Shown one piece after another: positions 26,825 to 35,538 of a stretch of DNA of 64,000 nucleotides. The DNA is from Enterococcus_D sp050529585 (GTDB lineage Bacteria > Bacillota > Bacilli > Lactobacillales > Enterococcaceae): assembly GCF_050529585.1 (NCBI RefSeq), contig NZ_CP172882.1, positions 1 through 64,000 of the forward strand, written 5' to 3'. The notes below the pieces were generated by a model. It made no database searches. It saw nothing but the letters and a program-made list of their open reading frames with translations, and was not told the origin of the DNA. Positions within the stretch are counted from its first letter, which is position 1; each line of letters starts with the position of its first letter. The position numbers and the translations under genes are program-made.

Positions 26825-27370
26825 ATGACTTGGTTCAAAAGAGCAATTGCAGCCGCTAAAAAAAACGATCCTTCTGCACGCTCGACATTGGAAATCGTCG
26901 TGACTTATCCCGGTTTTCATGCCCTTTTTTGGCATCGTTGGGCCCACTTTTTATTTCGCCATCACATGTATTTCATTGCCAAAGTAACCGCCCAATTTTG
27001 GCGCTTCCTGACAGGGATCGAGATTCATCCCGGTGCGCAAATCGGTCAAGGCGTTTTTATTGATCATGGGATGGGCGTCGTAATCGGTGAAACAGCAATT
27101 ATCGAAGATGATGTCGTGATGTTTCATGGTGTCACTTTAGGCGGAACAGGGAAAGATCGCGGTAAACGTCACCCCACGATCAAAAAAGGAGCATTTATAT
27201 CCGCTCATGCCCAAATCTTAGGCCCAGTGACCATTGGTGAAGGGGCAAAAATCGGCGCCAGTGCAGTCGTATTGAAGGATATCCCGGCAGGGGCAACAGC
27301 AGTTGGAATCCCGGCACAAGTCGCACGAATCAAAGGAAAGAAGGTTATCCATGATGATCAAAATCTATAA
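26825..27370 (+). CDS. cysE: Serine O-acetyltransferase
   Basis: CysE transfers acetyl from acetyl-CoA to serine, giving O-acetylserine for cysteine synthesis. The 181-aa protein is the short Gram-positive form. It shows left-handed beta-helix hexapeptide repeats (IHPGAQIGQGVFIDHGMGVVIG, then VTIGEGAKIGASAVVLKDIPAGATAVGIPA) with the catalytic His in DHGMG and GVTLGGTGKDRGKRHP. The ATG follows AGGTG. cysS overlaps its 3' end by 20 bases and the T-box leader lies upstream, so the two are one transcription unit. Confidence 0.95.
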   Translation: MTWFKRAIAAAKKNDPSARSTLEIVVTYPGFHALFWHRWAHFLFRHHMYFIAKVTAQFWRFLTGIEIHPGAQIGQGVFIDHGMGVVIGETAIIEDDVVMFHGVTLGGTGKDRGKRHPTIKKGAFISAHAQILGPVTIGEGAKIGASAVVLKDIPAGATAVGIPAQVARIKGKKVIHDDQNL

Positions 27371-28760
27371 TACATTGACACGTCAAAAAGAAGTATTCCA
27401 GTCCTTAGTCCCAAACAAAGTAAAGATGTATGTTTGCGGACCAACTGTCTATAACTATATCCATATCGGCAACGGCCGCAGTACCGTATCATTTGATACG
27501 ATCCGCCGCTACTTGGAATATCGCGGATATGAAGTGGACTATTTAATGAATTTCACGGATGTCGATGATAAAATCATTCGCGCAGCCAAAGAATTAGAAA
27601 CCACGGCACCTGCCGTTGCAGAGCGTTTCATCGCAGCTTTCAACGAAGATACAGCGGCATTGAATGTCAAACCAGCCACACTGAATCCACGGGTAATGGA
27701 CCATATTGATGATATCGTGGCATTTATTGCAGTTCTTGTTGAAAAAGGCTATGCGTATCCTGTCCAAGGGGATGTGTATTACCGTACCCGAAAATTTGCT
27801 TCTTACGGCCAATTGAGTGATCAATCCATTGATGAATTAGAAGTAGGCGCCAGTCAACGTACCGGCGATGAGCAGCAGCTTAAAGAAGATCCATTAGATT
27901 TTGCGTTGTGGAAAGCAGCCAAAGAAGGTGAGATTTCTTGGGCATCTCCATGGGGACCGGGGCGTCCAGGATGGCATATTGAATGTTCAGTGATGGCTAC
28001 CAAACACTTGGGTGATACCATTGATATCCATGGCGGAGGACAAGATTTGACCTTCCCGCATCACGAAAATGAAATTGCCCAGAGTGAAGCCAAAACGGGT
28101 CATACTTTTGCCAATTATTGGATGCACAATGGGTATGTGACTATTGGTGAACAAGAAGAAAAAATGAGTAAGTCACTAGGGAACTTCGTAACGGTCCATG
28201 AAATGGTCAAACAAGTCGATCCGCAAGTGTTGCGGTTTTTCTTGGCAACGACGCAATATCGCCGACCAATCAGATACAGTGAAACAACCGTTAAAGAAGC
28301 GGAAACCAACTTGCAGAAATTGCGCACGACTTATGAAAATGCCCGTTTTCGTTTGGCGAATAGTGAAGTCAGTGAAACAACAGAAGCTGTGCCCGTTTTG
28401 GCCGAATTTGAAGCGCGTTTTGTGGCAGAGATGGATGATGACTTCAATGCTGCCAACGGTATCACAGTCGTTTATGAACTTGCCAAATGGATTAATCTAG
28501 CGAGTGAAGATCCAACAACTGATTTGGCAGTCTTGGCCGCTGCGGTAACAAAGTTTAGTGCATGGCTGAGTATTTTTGGCATCTATTTTGTGACGGATAC
28601 GTTGCTAGATGAAGATATTGAAGCTTTGATCAATGAACGAATCGCTGCGCGACAAGCGAAAGATTTTGCCCGTAGTGATCAGATACGCGATGAGCTGAAA
28701 GAACAAGGCATCATTTTGGAAGATACCCCGCAAGGAACAAGATGGAGACGAGAAGCATGA
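27351..28760 (+). CDS. cysS: Cysteinyl-tRNA synthetase
   Basis: CysS charges tRNA-Cys. From ATG 27351 it is 469 aa, the normal size, opening MMIKIYNTLTRQKEVF. ATG 27354 is equally possible. The first zinc cysteine is in YVCGPTVYNYIHIGNGRS, which also carries the HIGH-type motif. Other zinc-site residues lie in GWHIECSVM and HGGGQDLTFPHHENEIAQ, and KMSKSLGN is intact. The in-frame start at 27303 lies inside cysE and lacks family similarity. Overlaps at both ends (20 bases with cysE, 4 with mrnC) indicate a tightly coupled operon. Confidence 0.96.
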   Translation: MMIKIYNTLTRQKEVFQSLVPNKVKMYVCGPTVYNYIHIGNGRSTVSFDTIRRYLEYRGYEVDYLMNFTDVDDKIIRAAKELETTAPAVAERFIAAFNEDTAALNVKPATLNPRVMDHIDDIVAFIAVLVEKGYAYPVQGDVYYRTRKFASYGQLSDQSIDELEVGASQRTGDEQQLKEDPLDFALWKAAKEGEISWASPWGPGRPGWHIECSVMATKHLGDTIDIHGGGQDLTFPHHENEIAQSEAKTGHTFANYWMHNGYVTIGEQEEKMSKSLGNFVTVHEMVKQVDPQVLRFFLATTQYRRPIRYSETTVKEAETNLQKLRTTYENARFRLANSEVSETTEAVPVLAEFEARFVAEMDDDFNAANGITVVYELAKWINLASEDPTTDLAVLAAAVTKFSAWLSIFGIYFVTDTLLDEDIEALINERIAARQAKDFARSDQIRDELKEQGIILEDTPQGTRWRREA

Positions 28761-29191
28761 GAGATTATAAACAATTGAATGGTTTGGCTTTAGCCTATGT
28801 CGGTGATGCCATCTATGAAGTCTATATTCGTGATTATTTAGTGGCACAAGGACAAACCAGACCCAATCAGCTGCATCATATGGCGACCCATTACGTCTCT
28901 GCCAAAGCACAAGCGGCATTGATCCAAAAAATGCTGGATGAAGCAATCTTAACTGAAGAAGAACACGATTTTTATCGCCGTGGTCGAAACAGCAAGAGTC
29001 ATACCGGCGCCAAAAATGCCGATATAACCACCTATCGAATCGCTACAGGCTTTGAATCCTTGATTGGGTATTTGCACCTGACCCAACAAAAAGAACGCTT
29101 AGACGAGCTGGTAGCTTGGTGTATTAAGAAAGTAGGAGAAGATGATGCGAGAAAAACAACAAAGAAATCGCCCCAACAAAAAAAACGCTAA
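28757..29191 (+). CDS. mrnC: Mini-ribonuclease III
   Basis: Mini-RNase III trims the ends of 23S rRNA precursor. The 144-aa protein is an RNase III catalytic domain without a dsRNA-binding domain. It has the acidic motif LALAYVGDAIYEVYIRDYL (residues 9-27) and YRRGRNSKSHTGAKNADITTYRIATGFESLIGYL. Its ATG overlaps the cysS stop (ATGA). The C-terminus is lysine-rich and overlaps the start of rlmB by 50 bases. Confidence 0.93.
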   Translation: MRDYKQLNGLALAYVGDAIYEVYIRDYLVAQGQTRPNQLHHMATHYVSAKAQAALIQKMLDEAILTEEEHDFYRRGRNSKSHTGAKNADITTYRIATGFESLIGYLHLTQQKERLDELVAWCIKKVGEDDARKTTKKSPQQKKR

Positions 29192-29960
29192 ACCTAGAAA
29201 TGATCGTCCGAAAGAAACAGCAAGTGACGCCATGGAAGACAATTTCGTTTTTGGCTTTCATGCAGTTACAGAAGCGTTGAAAGAAGGACGCGGCAATAAA
29301 TTATTTCTATCAGAAGATGCACGGGGAGAAAAAATCGACACTTTGAAAGAAGCCGCGCGGGAACAAGCTGTACCAGTGAAATGGGTCCCAAAACAAAAAC
29401 TGGATCTAATGAGTGATCAAGGGGTCCATCAAGGGATGCTATTGGCAATTACCCCTTATCAATATTTGACACTTGATGAGTTGCTGGAAAAAACCAGAGA
29501 AAACCCGATTTATTTGATTTTGGATAACCTAGAAGATCCCCATAACTTTGGTTCTATTTTAAGAACAGCTGACGCAAGCGGAATCGATGGCATCATTATT
29601 CCCAAACATCGAGCAGTCGGCATTACACCAGTTGTAGTCAAAACTTCAACTGGTGCAGTGGAACACGTTCCAGTTGCGCGGGTGACCAATCTGACGCAAG
29701 CAGTCCAACAATTAAAGAAAGCCGGCTTTTGGATCTTTGGGACTGATATGGCCGGCAGTGATTATCGCACATGGAATGCCCAAGGTTCTGTTGGATTGAT
29801 CATCGGTAATGAGGGACGTGGCATGGGCGAAGGACTCAAAAAAGAAGTCGATCAAATGTTGACTATTCCGATGACTGGACATGTTCAAAGTTTGAATGCT
29901 AGTGTTGCCGCTGGGTTATTGATGTATCAAGCCTACACGAGTCGAAATGGGGTTTCTTAA
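29142..29960 (+). CDS. rlmB: 23S rRNA (guanosine-2'-O-)-methyltransferase RlmB (TrmH/SpoU family)
   Basis: A SPOUT-class 2'-O-methyltransferase, matched by context and motifs to RlmB, which methylates G2251 of 23S rRNA. The 272-aa protein has a basic N-terminal tail (about residues 1-30). An L30e-like substrate domain starts DNFVFGFHAVTEAL. The SPOUT motifs are NLEDPHNFGSILRTADASG, IIGNEGRGM and SLNASVAAGLLMY. The start at 29142 has GTAGGAG upstream; a later start at MEDNFVFG would remove only the basic tail. It ends in the ATG region of the next gene. Confidence 0.9.
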   Translation: MMREKQQRNRPNKKNAKPRNDRPKETASDAMEDNFVFGFHAVTEALKEGRGNKLFLSEDARGEKIDTLKEAAREQAVPVKWVPKQKLDLMSDQGVHQGMLLAITPYQYLTLDELLEKTRENPIYLILDNLEDPHNFGSILRTADASGIDGIIIPKHRAVGITPVVVKTSTGAVEHVPVARVTNLTQAVQQLKKAGFWIFGTDMAGSDYRTWNAQGSVGLIIGNEGRGMGEGLKKEVDQMLTIPMTGHVQSLNASVAAGLLMYQAYTSRNGVS

Positions 29961-30490
29961 TGAAGAATCCCCTGCTGATCGTGGATGGGTATAATATGAT
30001 CGGTGCATGGCCAGAACTTGTTCTTTTAAAAAACCAAGATCGATTGGAAGATGCAAGAGAAGCTTTGCTCAATCGTTTATCCAATTATTCAAAATACGAA
30101 GGATTAAAGATCATTGTTGTTTTTGATGCACAATTGGTACCAGGCGTTACCCAAAGTTATACCAAATATCAATTAGATGTCATCTTTACTGAAGAAGGCG
30201 AAACGGCAGATAGCTACATCGAACGAGTCGCTGGCGAATTAAATAATCGTTTGACACAAGTCACAGTAGCGACCAGCGATTTAGCTGAACAATGGGTGAT
30301 TTTTTCTCAGGGCGCTTTACGGACATCCGCTCGTGAACTCTACAAGAGTATTGAAAAAACCGAAAAAGAGATCCATCAGCACCAAACCGACTTGTCATTT
30401 AAAGATTTTCGACGCAATTCACCTTGGACAGCGGAACAATTGGCAGAATTGAATAAGAAATTACACGATCTGAGTGAGGGACAAAGTTGA
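29960..30490 (+). CDS. rae1: NYN-domain endoribonuclease Rae1 (YacP)
   Basis: A 176-aa NYN/PIN-like nuclease. In Bacillus subtilis Rae1 enters the ribosomal A site and cleaves certain translated mRNAs. The opening LLIVDGYNMIGAW supplies the first catalytic aspartate. IIVVFDAQLVPG and FTEEGETADSYIERV give further acidic residues, and TSDLAEQWVIFSQGALRTSARELY is the conserved end. It begins one base after the rlmB stop begins, so it is coupled, in the Bacillus gene order. Confidence 0.9.
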   Translation: MKNPLLIVDGYNMIGAWPELVLLKNQDRLEDAREALLNRLSNYSKYEGLKIIVVFDAQLVPGVTQSYTKYQLDVIFTEEGETADSYIERVAGELNNRLTQVTVATSDLAEQWVIFSQGALRTSARELYKSIEKTEKEIHQHQTDLSFKDFRRNSPWTAEQLAELNKKLHDLSEGQS

Positions 30491-30569
30491 ACTGGTAAAT
30501 GAGAAAGTAGGGGAGTCATTTATGTTACGCTCTTTTTGTATTCACACATATACAAAAGGAGTGACATGA

Positions 30570-31127
30570 ATGGCATGTAAAGAAAGGCAATACTCAGACA
30601 GTTTTGAAGAGATGTTTCGGCGATATCAACCGGTGGTAGAGATTCTTTATAAAAAATACTACTTGAGAGATTATGATTTCGATGATTGGCTGCAAGAGGG
30701 CAGAATCATATTTGATAAATGCCTCAAAGCATACGATCCTGATAAAGGAACAACGATTGGTGTCTTGTTCAAACGTTCTTTCGAAAACCGTATTTGCAGC
30801 CTGTTGCGTACTCAGCAAGCGCAAAAAAGGAAGGCACAAGCCGATGCTTGTTCATTAGAAGAAAAAATCGATAGTGAAGGCGGACATTTCCTCACAGACA
30901 ATAATCAGCAAAAAGAACGCGTAGAAGCGCAGATGGTCATTCATGACGCACTGCCGAATTATCCCAAAGAGTTATCGAAACTTGAAGGATTGGTTATAAT
31001 GAATTTCCTTAAAGGATTAGAACTTGAACAAATTGCCGCTCAAGAAAAGCTGCCTTACGACAAAATAAAAAACGCTTTCAATCGCGGTAAAACAAAAATG
31101 ATAGCGCTTTTTATATCAGGTTCATAA
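30570..31127 (+). CDS. sigH: RNA polymerase sigma-70 family factor, SigH-like
   Basis: A 185-aa alternative sigma factor. Region 2 is seen in FEEMFRRYQPVVEILYKKYYLRDYDFDDWLQEGRI. Region 4 is the HTH LKGLELEQIAAQEKLPYDKIKNAFNRGKTKM. The position after rae1 matches sigH of Bacillus, and enterococcal and streptococcal SigH/ComX-type factors control competence-like genes in some species. What it controls here is unknown. It has its own RBS (AAAGGAG) and an 79-bp gap from rae1. The downstream rpmG-secE-nusG cluster of Bacillus is absent and veg follows. Confidence 0.82.
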   Translation: MACKERQYSDSFEEMFRRYQPVVEILYKKYYLRDYDFDDWLQEGRIIFDKCLKAYDPDKGTTIGVLFKRSFENRICSLLRTQQAQKRKAQADACSLEEKIDSEGGHFLTDNNQQKERVEAQMVIHDALPNYPKELSKLEGLVIMNFLKGLELEQIAAQEKLPYDKIKNAFNRGKTKMIALFISGS

Positions 31128-31163
31128 AAATCTTATTGAAACTACAATTCTTTTATGGTAAAC

Positions 31164-31192
31164 TTGAATTTTTCTGCCATTCGTGGTATGAT
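31164..31192 (+). promoter_or_regulatory. Promoter of veg
   Basis: TTGAAT at 31164-31169, a 17-base spacer and TATGAT at 31187-31192, preceded by TGG (extended -10). Its position inside the longer frame supports the short veg start at 31212. Confidence 0.82.
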
Positions 31193-31211
31193 GTTGCTCG
31201 AGGTGAATGCG

Positions 31212-31457
31212 ATGCCAACAACTTTAGCAACGATCAAGAAAGATTTAGAATGCCGTATCGGTAGTGAGATTATGCTGGTTGCTCAAACTGGACGTAAGCG
31301 TCAAACCGAGCGTCGCGGTGTTTTGACTGAAACATATCCTTCTGTTTTTGTCGTAGATTTGGATCCAAATGAAAATTCATTTGAACGCGTTTCTTACAGC
31401 TATTCGGATATCTTAACAAGAACAGTTGAAATTGAATTTTTATCAGAAGCAGTGTAA
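31212..31457 (+). CDS. veg: Veg family protein
   Basis: An 81-aa Veg protein, in Bacillus a strongly expressed small protein that stimulates biofilm formation, apparently through SinR. It begins MPTTLATIKKDLECRIGSEIML and has QTGRKRQTERRGVLTETYPSVFVV, the family core. Upstream in-frame starts precede the promoter and are rejected. GAGGTG precedes the ATG. The leader is very short (about 13 nt). Confidence 0.93.
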   Translation: MPTTLATIKKDLECRIGSEIMLVAQTGRKRQTERRGVLTETYPSVFVVDLDPNENSFERVSYSYSDILTRTVEIEFLSEAV

Positions 31458-31463
31458 TGACAG

Positions 31464-31497
31464 AAGAGTTGACGAATCGTTGACTCTTTTTTGTTTT
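31464..31497 (+). terminator. Intrinsic terminator after veg
   Basis: AAGAGT and ACTCTTTT bracket an imperfect inner stem (TGACGA/TCGTTG), with a T-rich tail. Confidence 0.75.
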
Positions 31498-31529
31498 TCA
31501 AATTTTGCGTAAGAAAGGAGGATCATTGC

Positions 31530-31982
31530 GTGTTTGAATGCAAACAATTAACAGAGATGTCGGCGGAAACCTTTTATCGGCTGGCACAAATACGTACTGC
31601 TGTCTTTGTAGTGGAGCAAGCATGCGCTTACCAGGAGATCGATGCCATTGATCAATCTGCCTACCATCTATGGGCGGTCGATGAACAAGAAACAATCATC
31701 TCCTATGCCCGTATCTTTTTACAAGATGAACAGGTCCATTTTGGGCGCGTGTTGGTCGCACCAGCCTATCGGGGTCAAGGAGAAGGGCACCGTCTATTGC
31801 ACGAGATCCTGCAGCAAATCAAGCAACTTTATCCAAAACGCAATATCCAGATCAGTGCCCAACATCATTTAGCTGGCTACTACGGGCAGTATGGCTTTAA
31901 ATCAATCGGTGCGCCTTATGAAGAGGATGGCATCTTGCATATCGATATGCAAAAAGAATCCTTTGCAACTGATTCATTCTAG
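31530..31982 (+). CDS. GNAT family N-acetyltransferase (ElaA-like)
   Basis: A 150-aa single GNAT domain. The acetyl-CoA binding motif A is VHFGRVLVAPAYRGQGEGHRLLHEIL (about residues 68-93). The C-terminal QISAQHHLAGYYGQYGFKSIG, followed by EEDGILHIDM, is typical of ElaA-type proteins, whose substrate is unknown. The start chosen is GTG 31530, placed 8 bases after AAAGGAGG. Upstream in-frame residues lie in the veg terminator. Its own terminator begins within the last ten codons. Confidence 0.85.
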   Translation: MFECKQLTEMSAETFYRLAQIRTAVFVVEQACAYQEIDAIDQSAYHLWAVDEQETIISYARIFLQDEQVHFGRVLVAPAYRGQGEGHRLLHEILQQIKQLYPKRNIQISAQHHLAGYYGQYGFKSIGAPYEEDGILHIDMQKESFATDSF

Positions 31983-32000
31983 TTGGCAAAGGATTCTTTT
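31952..32000. terminator. Bidirectional terminator overlapping the GNAT 3' end
   Basis: AAAAGAATCCTTTGC (31952-31966) and GCAAAGGATTCTTTT (31986-32000) are exact inverted repeats of 15 bp. The left arm encodes the GNAT C-terminus. It also serves the convergent mscL gene. Confidence 0.88.
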
Positions 32001-32002
32001 GT

Positions 32003-32452
32003 TTATTTCTCTGTTTTTGAATCAAACAATTGATCCAGTTGTTCATTTGGCAAAGAACCAGTCGTTTGTGCCTTTAACAAGTCGCGAATTTCTTCTAAGT
32101 AATCTTCAGCAGTGATTTCTGGTACTTCCTCTTCTGCTTCTTGTGGATGCAAGTTGCGTAATTTGTTGACGGCTTTGACAATCAAGAATAAAACAAAAGC
32201 TGTAATCAAGAACGTAATAAGAGCGTTGATCACTTGCCCAAAGTCAAATACAACATTTTCCTTTGGTGATAAAACAAGACCCGCGAAGGCATCTGCGCTT
32301 CCAAATAAAGATAATACCCAAGTAACGAGTGGTGTCAATAATCCTTCGACTAAACTTGTTACGATAGCAGTGAAGGCACTCCCAATCACAACCCCGATCG
32401 CTAAGTCGATGACGTTGCCCCGTAAAATAAACTCTTTAAATTCTTTGATCAT
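32003..32452 (-). CDS. mscL: Large-conductance mechanosensitive channel MscL
   Basis: MscL opens under membrane tension to release solutes during osmotic downshock. The 149-aa protein starts MIKEFKEFILRGNVIDLAIGVVIGSAFTAIVTSLV, the amphipathic N-terminus and pore helix. A second helix is ALITFLITAFVLFLIVKAVNKL. The periplasmic loop (WVLSLFGSADAFAGL...) is family-like and the acidic C-terminal bundle is longer than in E. coli MscL. RBS is AGGAGGG. Convergent with the GNAT gene. Confidence 0.96.
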   Translation of the reverse strand: MIKEFKEFILRGNVIDLAIGVVIGSAFTAIVTSLVEGLLTPLVTWVLSLFGSADAFAGLVLSPKENVVFDFGQVINALITFLITAFVLFLIVKAVNKLRNLHPQEAEEEVPEITAEDYLEEIRDLLKAQTTGSLPNEQLDQLFDSKTEK

Positions 32453-32610
32453 AACTTTTCCCTCCTAAACTTTATCAATAGTATAGCGAAAAACAGACGA
32501 TTTATAAAAAAAAACGCTCGTCAATAAAAGACTATCCTTGTTTCAAGGAGAAAACAAGCAGGCTATGCTATAATTGAGAAGATAATCTTTGTTATGAGAA
32601 GGGGTGTCAT

Positions 32611-33879
32611 ATGACGATCGAATTAAAAAAAGGTGTCCATTTAACAGTATTGCCCACACAAAAGTATAAAACGATTCGTATTTTCGTTCGTTTCACTGCG
32701 TCATTAGATGTTGCGCAGACAGCCAAACGGACATTATTGACCAGTTTGTTGGAAACAACAAGTTTGGCTTATCCAACCCAAACTGCCTTCAGCAGTAAAT
32801 TGGCCGAATTATATGGTGCCAGTTTCGGAATGAATGTCAATAAGCGGGGCAATCTCCATCAAATCAATGCTGCAATGTCATTGGTCAATGGCAAATATGT
32901 AGCTGATGCAACGCTGCTTTCAGAAGCCGTGGCATTTCTTGAACAAGTGTTGTTTTATCCAAATAGCCAAGAGGATCACTTTGATGAGAAAAACTTTACG
33001 ATCGAAAAAAACAATTTGATTTCTTACATGAAGAGCGTAGCAGAAGATAAGCAAGCTTTAGCATCACTGGCATTGCAAGAACTGTATTTTGCCAATGATC
33101 CACATCAAAAATACCCGAGCTTTGGCCGTCCTGAAGATTTGGTTGAAGTTACAGCAAAGGATCTATATCAAACCTATCAGTCCATGCTTAATGAAGACCA
33201 AATCGATATCTTTGTGATCGGTGATGTAGAAGAACAGGCGATCACTACAATCTTTTCACAATTGCCTTTTACTGATCGAACGAGTCAACCACCGTCAGTT
33301 TTTTATCAGCAACCAGTTGAAAATGTTATCCGTGAAAAAATCACTAGAGAACCTATTACCCAAGCCAAATTAAATTTGGCCTATCATACAGGTGTCTATT
33401 ATGATCAAGAAGATCGGATCGCTTTGATGGTATTTAATGGCCTTTTTGGTGGTTTTCCTCATTCTAAACTATTTATGAATGTACGAGAAAAAGCCAGCTT
33501 GGCCTACTATGCATCAAGCACGATCGATACTTTCCGCGGCTATCTATCTGTCCAAACAGGCATCGATGGCCAAAATCGCGACAAAGTATTCACATTGATC
33601 GAAGAACAATTACAAAGTTTGCAGCAAGGTGAAGTGACAGCTGAAGAATTGTCACAAACAAAAGCAATGCTGAAAAATCAATATTTGCTTTCTTTAGACA
33701 ATCCGCAAGCATTGATCGAGACCGCCTACTTGAATCAATGGGTACCAGGTTCTGAAATGACAGAAGAGACATTTATGCAGCGTTTGGAAAAAGTCAGTAT
33801 CGCTGATGTGAAACGCTTGGCACAACAAGTGCATTTGCAAGCGATGTTCTTCTTAAACAAGGAGGTCGCGCATGAATAA
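32611..33879 (+). CDS. M16 peptidase-like protein without the zinc motif (YfmF/YmfF-like)
   Basis: A 422-aa M16-family protein. It has the two-lobe fold pattern (TASLDVAQTAKRTLLTSLLETTS near residue 28; KLFMNVREKASLAYYASS near 290) but no HXXEH zinc-binding motif at the position where the next gene has it. It is therefore likely the non-catalytic partner of a heterodimer, as in YmfF/YmfH pairs. ATG follows AGGGGTG, and an extended -10 (TGC-TATAAT, 32566-32574) lies upstream. The end overlaps the next ATG by 8 bases. Confidence 0.85.
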   Translation: MTIELKKGVHLTVLPTQKYKTIRIFVRFTASLDVAQTAKRTLLTSLLETTSLAYPTQTAFSSKLAELYGASFGMNVNKRGNLHQINAAMSLVNGKYVADATLLSEAVAFLEQVLFYPNSQEDHFDEKNFTIEKNNLISYMKSVAEDKQALASLALQELYFANDPHQKYPSFGRPEDLVEVTAKDLYQTYQSMLNEDQIDIFVIGDVEEQAITTIFSQLPFTDRTSQPPSVFYQQPVENVIREKITREPITQAKLNLAYHTGVYYDQEDRIALMVFNGLFGGFPHSKLFMNVREKASLAYYASSTIDTFRGYLSVQTGIDGQNRDKVFTLIEEQLQSLQQGEVTAEELSQTKAMLKNQYLLSLDNPQALIETAYLNQWVPGSEMTEETFMQRLEKVSIADVKRLAQQVHLQAMFFLNKEVAHE

Positions 33880-35170
33880 AAAAATATATGAACAAATCAA
33901 TGAAACCCTATATGAAGAAGTATTAGATAATGGATTACAAGTATACTTATTGCCAAAAGCTGATTTTCATAAAACCTATGGTCTGTTTAGCACCAATTAT
34001 GGCTCTGTTGACAATCATTTTGGCTATCATCCAGATGACTTGAAACAAGTACCTGACGGAATCGCCCATTTCCTTGAACACAAATTATTTGAAAAAGAAG
34101 ACGGGGATGTCTTCCAAAAATTTGGGCAGCAAGGCGCCTCGGCGAATGCTTTCACCAGCTTTACTAAAACCAGTTATTTATTTTCTGCAACGGATCAAAT
34201 CAAAAAGAATTTAGATACGCTGCTTGATTTTGTCCAAGCACCTTATTTTACGGAAGAAACCGTCGAAAAAGAAAAAGGAATCATTGGACAAGAGATTCAA
34301 ATGTACGATGATGATCCAAATTGGCAACAGTTTTTTGGCATTATCAAAAATTTATATCCAAAACATCCTCTGCATATCGATATTGCGGGTACTGTAAAAA
34401 GTATCGCTGATATCACCGCAGAAGATCTGTATCTTTGCTACAATACATTTTATCAACCGAGCAATATGGTCTTATTTATTGTTGGCAATATTGATCCTGA
34501 AGAAACAATGGCTTGGATCAAGGAGAACCAAAAAGATAAGGTGTTTCCTGAAGCGAAAGAGATCATCCGTCAGTTTCCAACAGAAACGACGGCGGATATC
34601 TTAATAGAGTCAAGTATGCGGATGCCAGTCACACGGCCGAAAGGAGTTTTAGGGATCAAAGGGGCACTGGAGAAACTACCTAGAGATGGTCGGGAGTTGT
34701 TACGCTTCAAAAATGCATTGAATCTGTTGTTCCAATTGCTTTTTGGTAATACATCAGCCAATTATTTGCGTTTGTATGATGACGGAACGATCGATGATAC
34801 CTTTGGTTTTGAAGTCAATTTGGACCGAGGCTTTTACTTTGCTGATTTTTCTGGTGATTCAGAAACACCGCAAGAAATGTTGGCAGAAGTGGAAAAGATT
34901 TTGCTGCATGCAGAGGAAGATCCTGAGATCAACCAAGAAAATCTTGACCTGCTAAAGAAAAAAATGCTTGGCAAATATTTCCAATCATTGAATTCACTTG
35001 AATTTATCGCGAATCAATTTACCCAGAGTCTGTTTGGCGAGACTACACTCTTTGACTTGCCAGAAGTGATCCAATCGATTACTTTAGCAGATATCAAAGC
35101 TGCGGGGGCATCTTTTATCGATCCAGCTTCCTTTAGCCGTTTTTATATGTATCCATCAGAAACGGTGTAA
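33872..35170 (+). CDS. M16 family zinc metalloprotease (YmfH-like)
   Basis: A 432-aa M16 peptidase with the inverted zinc motif HFLEH (in DGIAHFLEHKLFE, about residue 65) and the downstream glutamate region ETVEKEKGIIGQEIQMYDDDP. It should be the catalytic half of the pair with the preceding gene. The Tyr/Arg C-terminal lobe motif is not obvious. Translation is coupled by overlap. In Bacillus and streptococci this pair sits near rodZ, pgsA and cinA, as here. The natural substrate is not established; signal or pheromone peptide processing has been proposed for relatives. Confidence 0.88.
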   Translation: MNKKIYEQINETLYEEVLDNGLQVYLLPKADFHKTYGLFSTNYGSVDNHFGYHPDDLKQVPDGIAHFLEHKLFEKEDGDVFQKFGQQGASANAFTSFTKTSYLFSATDQIKKNLDTLLDFVQAPYFTEETVEKEKGIIGQEIQMYDDDPNWQQFFGIIKNLYPKHPLHIDIAGTVKSIADITAEDLYLCYNTFYQPSNMVLFIVGNIDPEETMAWIKENQKDKVFPEAKEIIRQFPTETTADILIESSMRMPVTRPKGVLGIKGALEKLPRDGRELLRFKNALNLLFQLLFGNTSANYLRLYDDGTIDDTFGFEVNLDRGFYFADFSGDSETPQEMLAEVEKILLHAEEDPEINQENLDLLKKKMLGKYFQSLNSLEFIANQFTQSLFGETTLFDLPEVIQSITLADIKAAGASFIDPASFSRFYMYPSETV

Positions 35171-35538
35171 GTTTCTGTCTAGTTGTTGATTGAAGGCTCG
35201 TTATTTTTGAATATCTTTGATGCAAACGATGATTGAGGCCTTAAAGTGACAGCAATGCCAAATCTAGTTTTGATCAAGATATTCTTTTTGTTGCGAATAA
35301 CCATCATTTTTTATAAAAAGTATTAAATTTTGTTTGCGTGTTGAAGGCAGCGTGGTCTGCAGGTTTTCTTTTATGGTATTCTTTAAACATTGAAGTAAAC
35401 TTTTTTTCTTGTTTTTCAAAAAAATCCAGAAAAAAATGTTATATTTAGTAAGCAAGAGAAAAATCAAGAATATAGGTCCGCCTAACATATTTAAGGACTT
35501 TTTGACTAAAATGATTAAAGACTGGAGTAGATGAGCGA
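35171..35538. other. 368-bp AT-rich gap without recognised gene
   Basis: No frame in this gap has both a credible ribosome-binding site and conserved sequence. The overlapping minus-strand frames look like shadows. Bacillus has ymfI-ymfJ-ymfK between the peptidase pair and rodZ, and none is visible here. T-rich tracts lie at 35400-35460. No clear terminator or promoter was identified, though rodZ must be transcribed from here. Confidence 0.5.
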
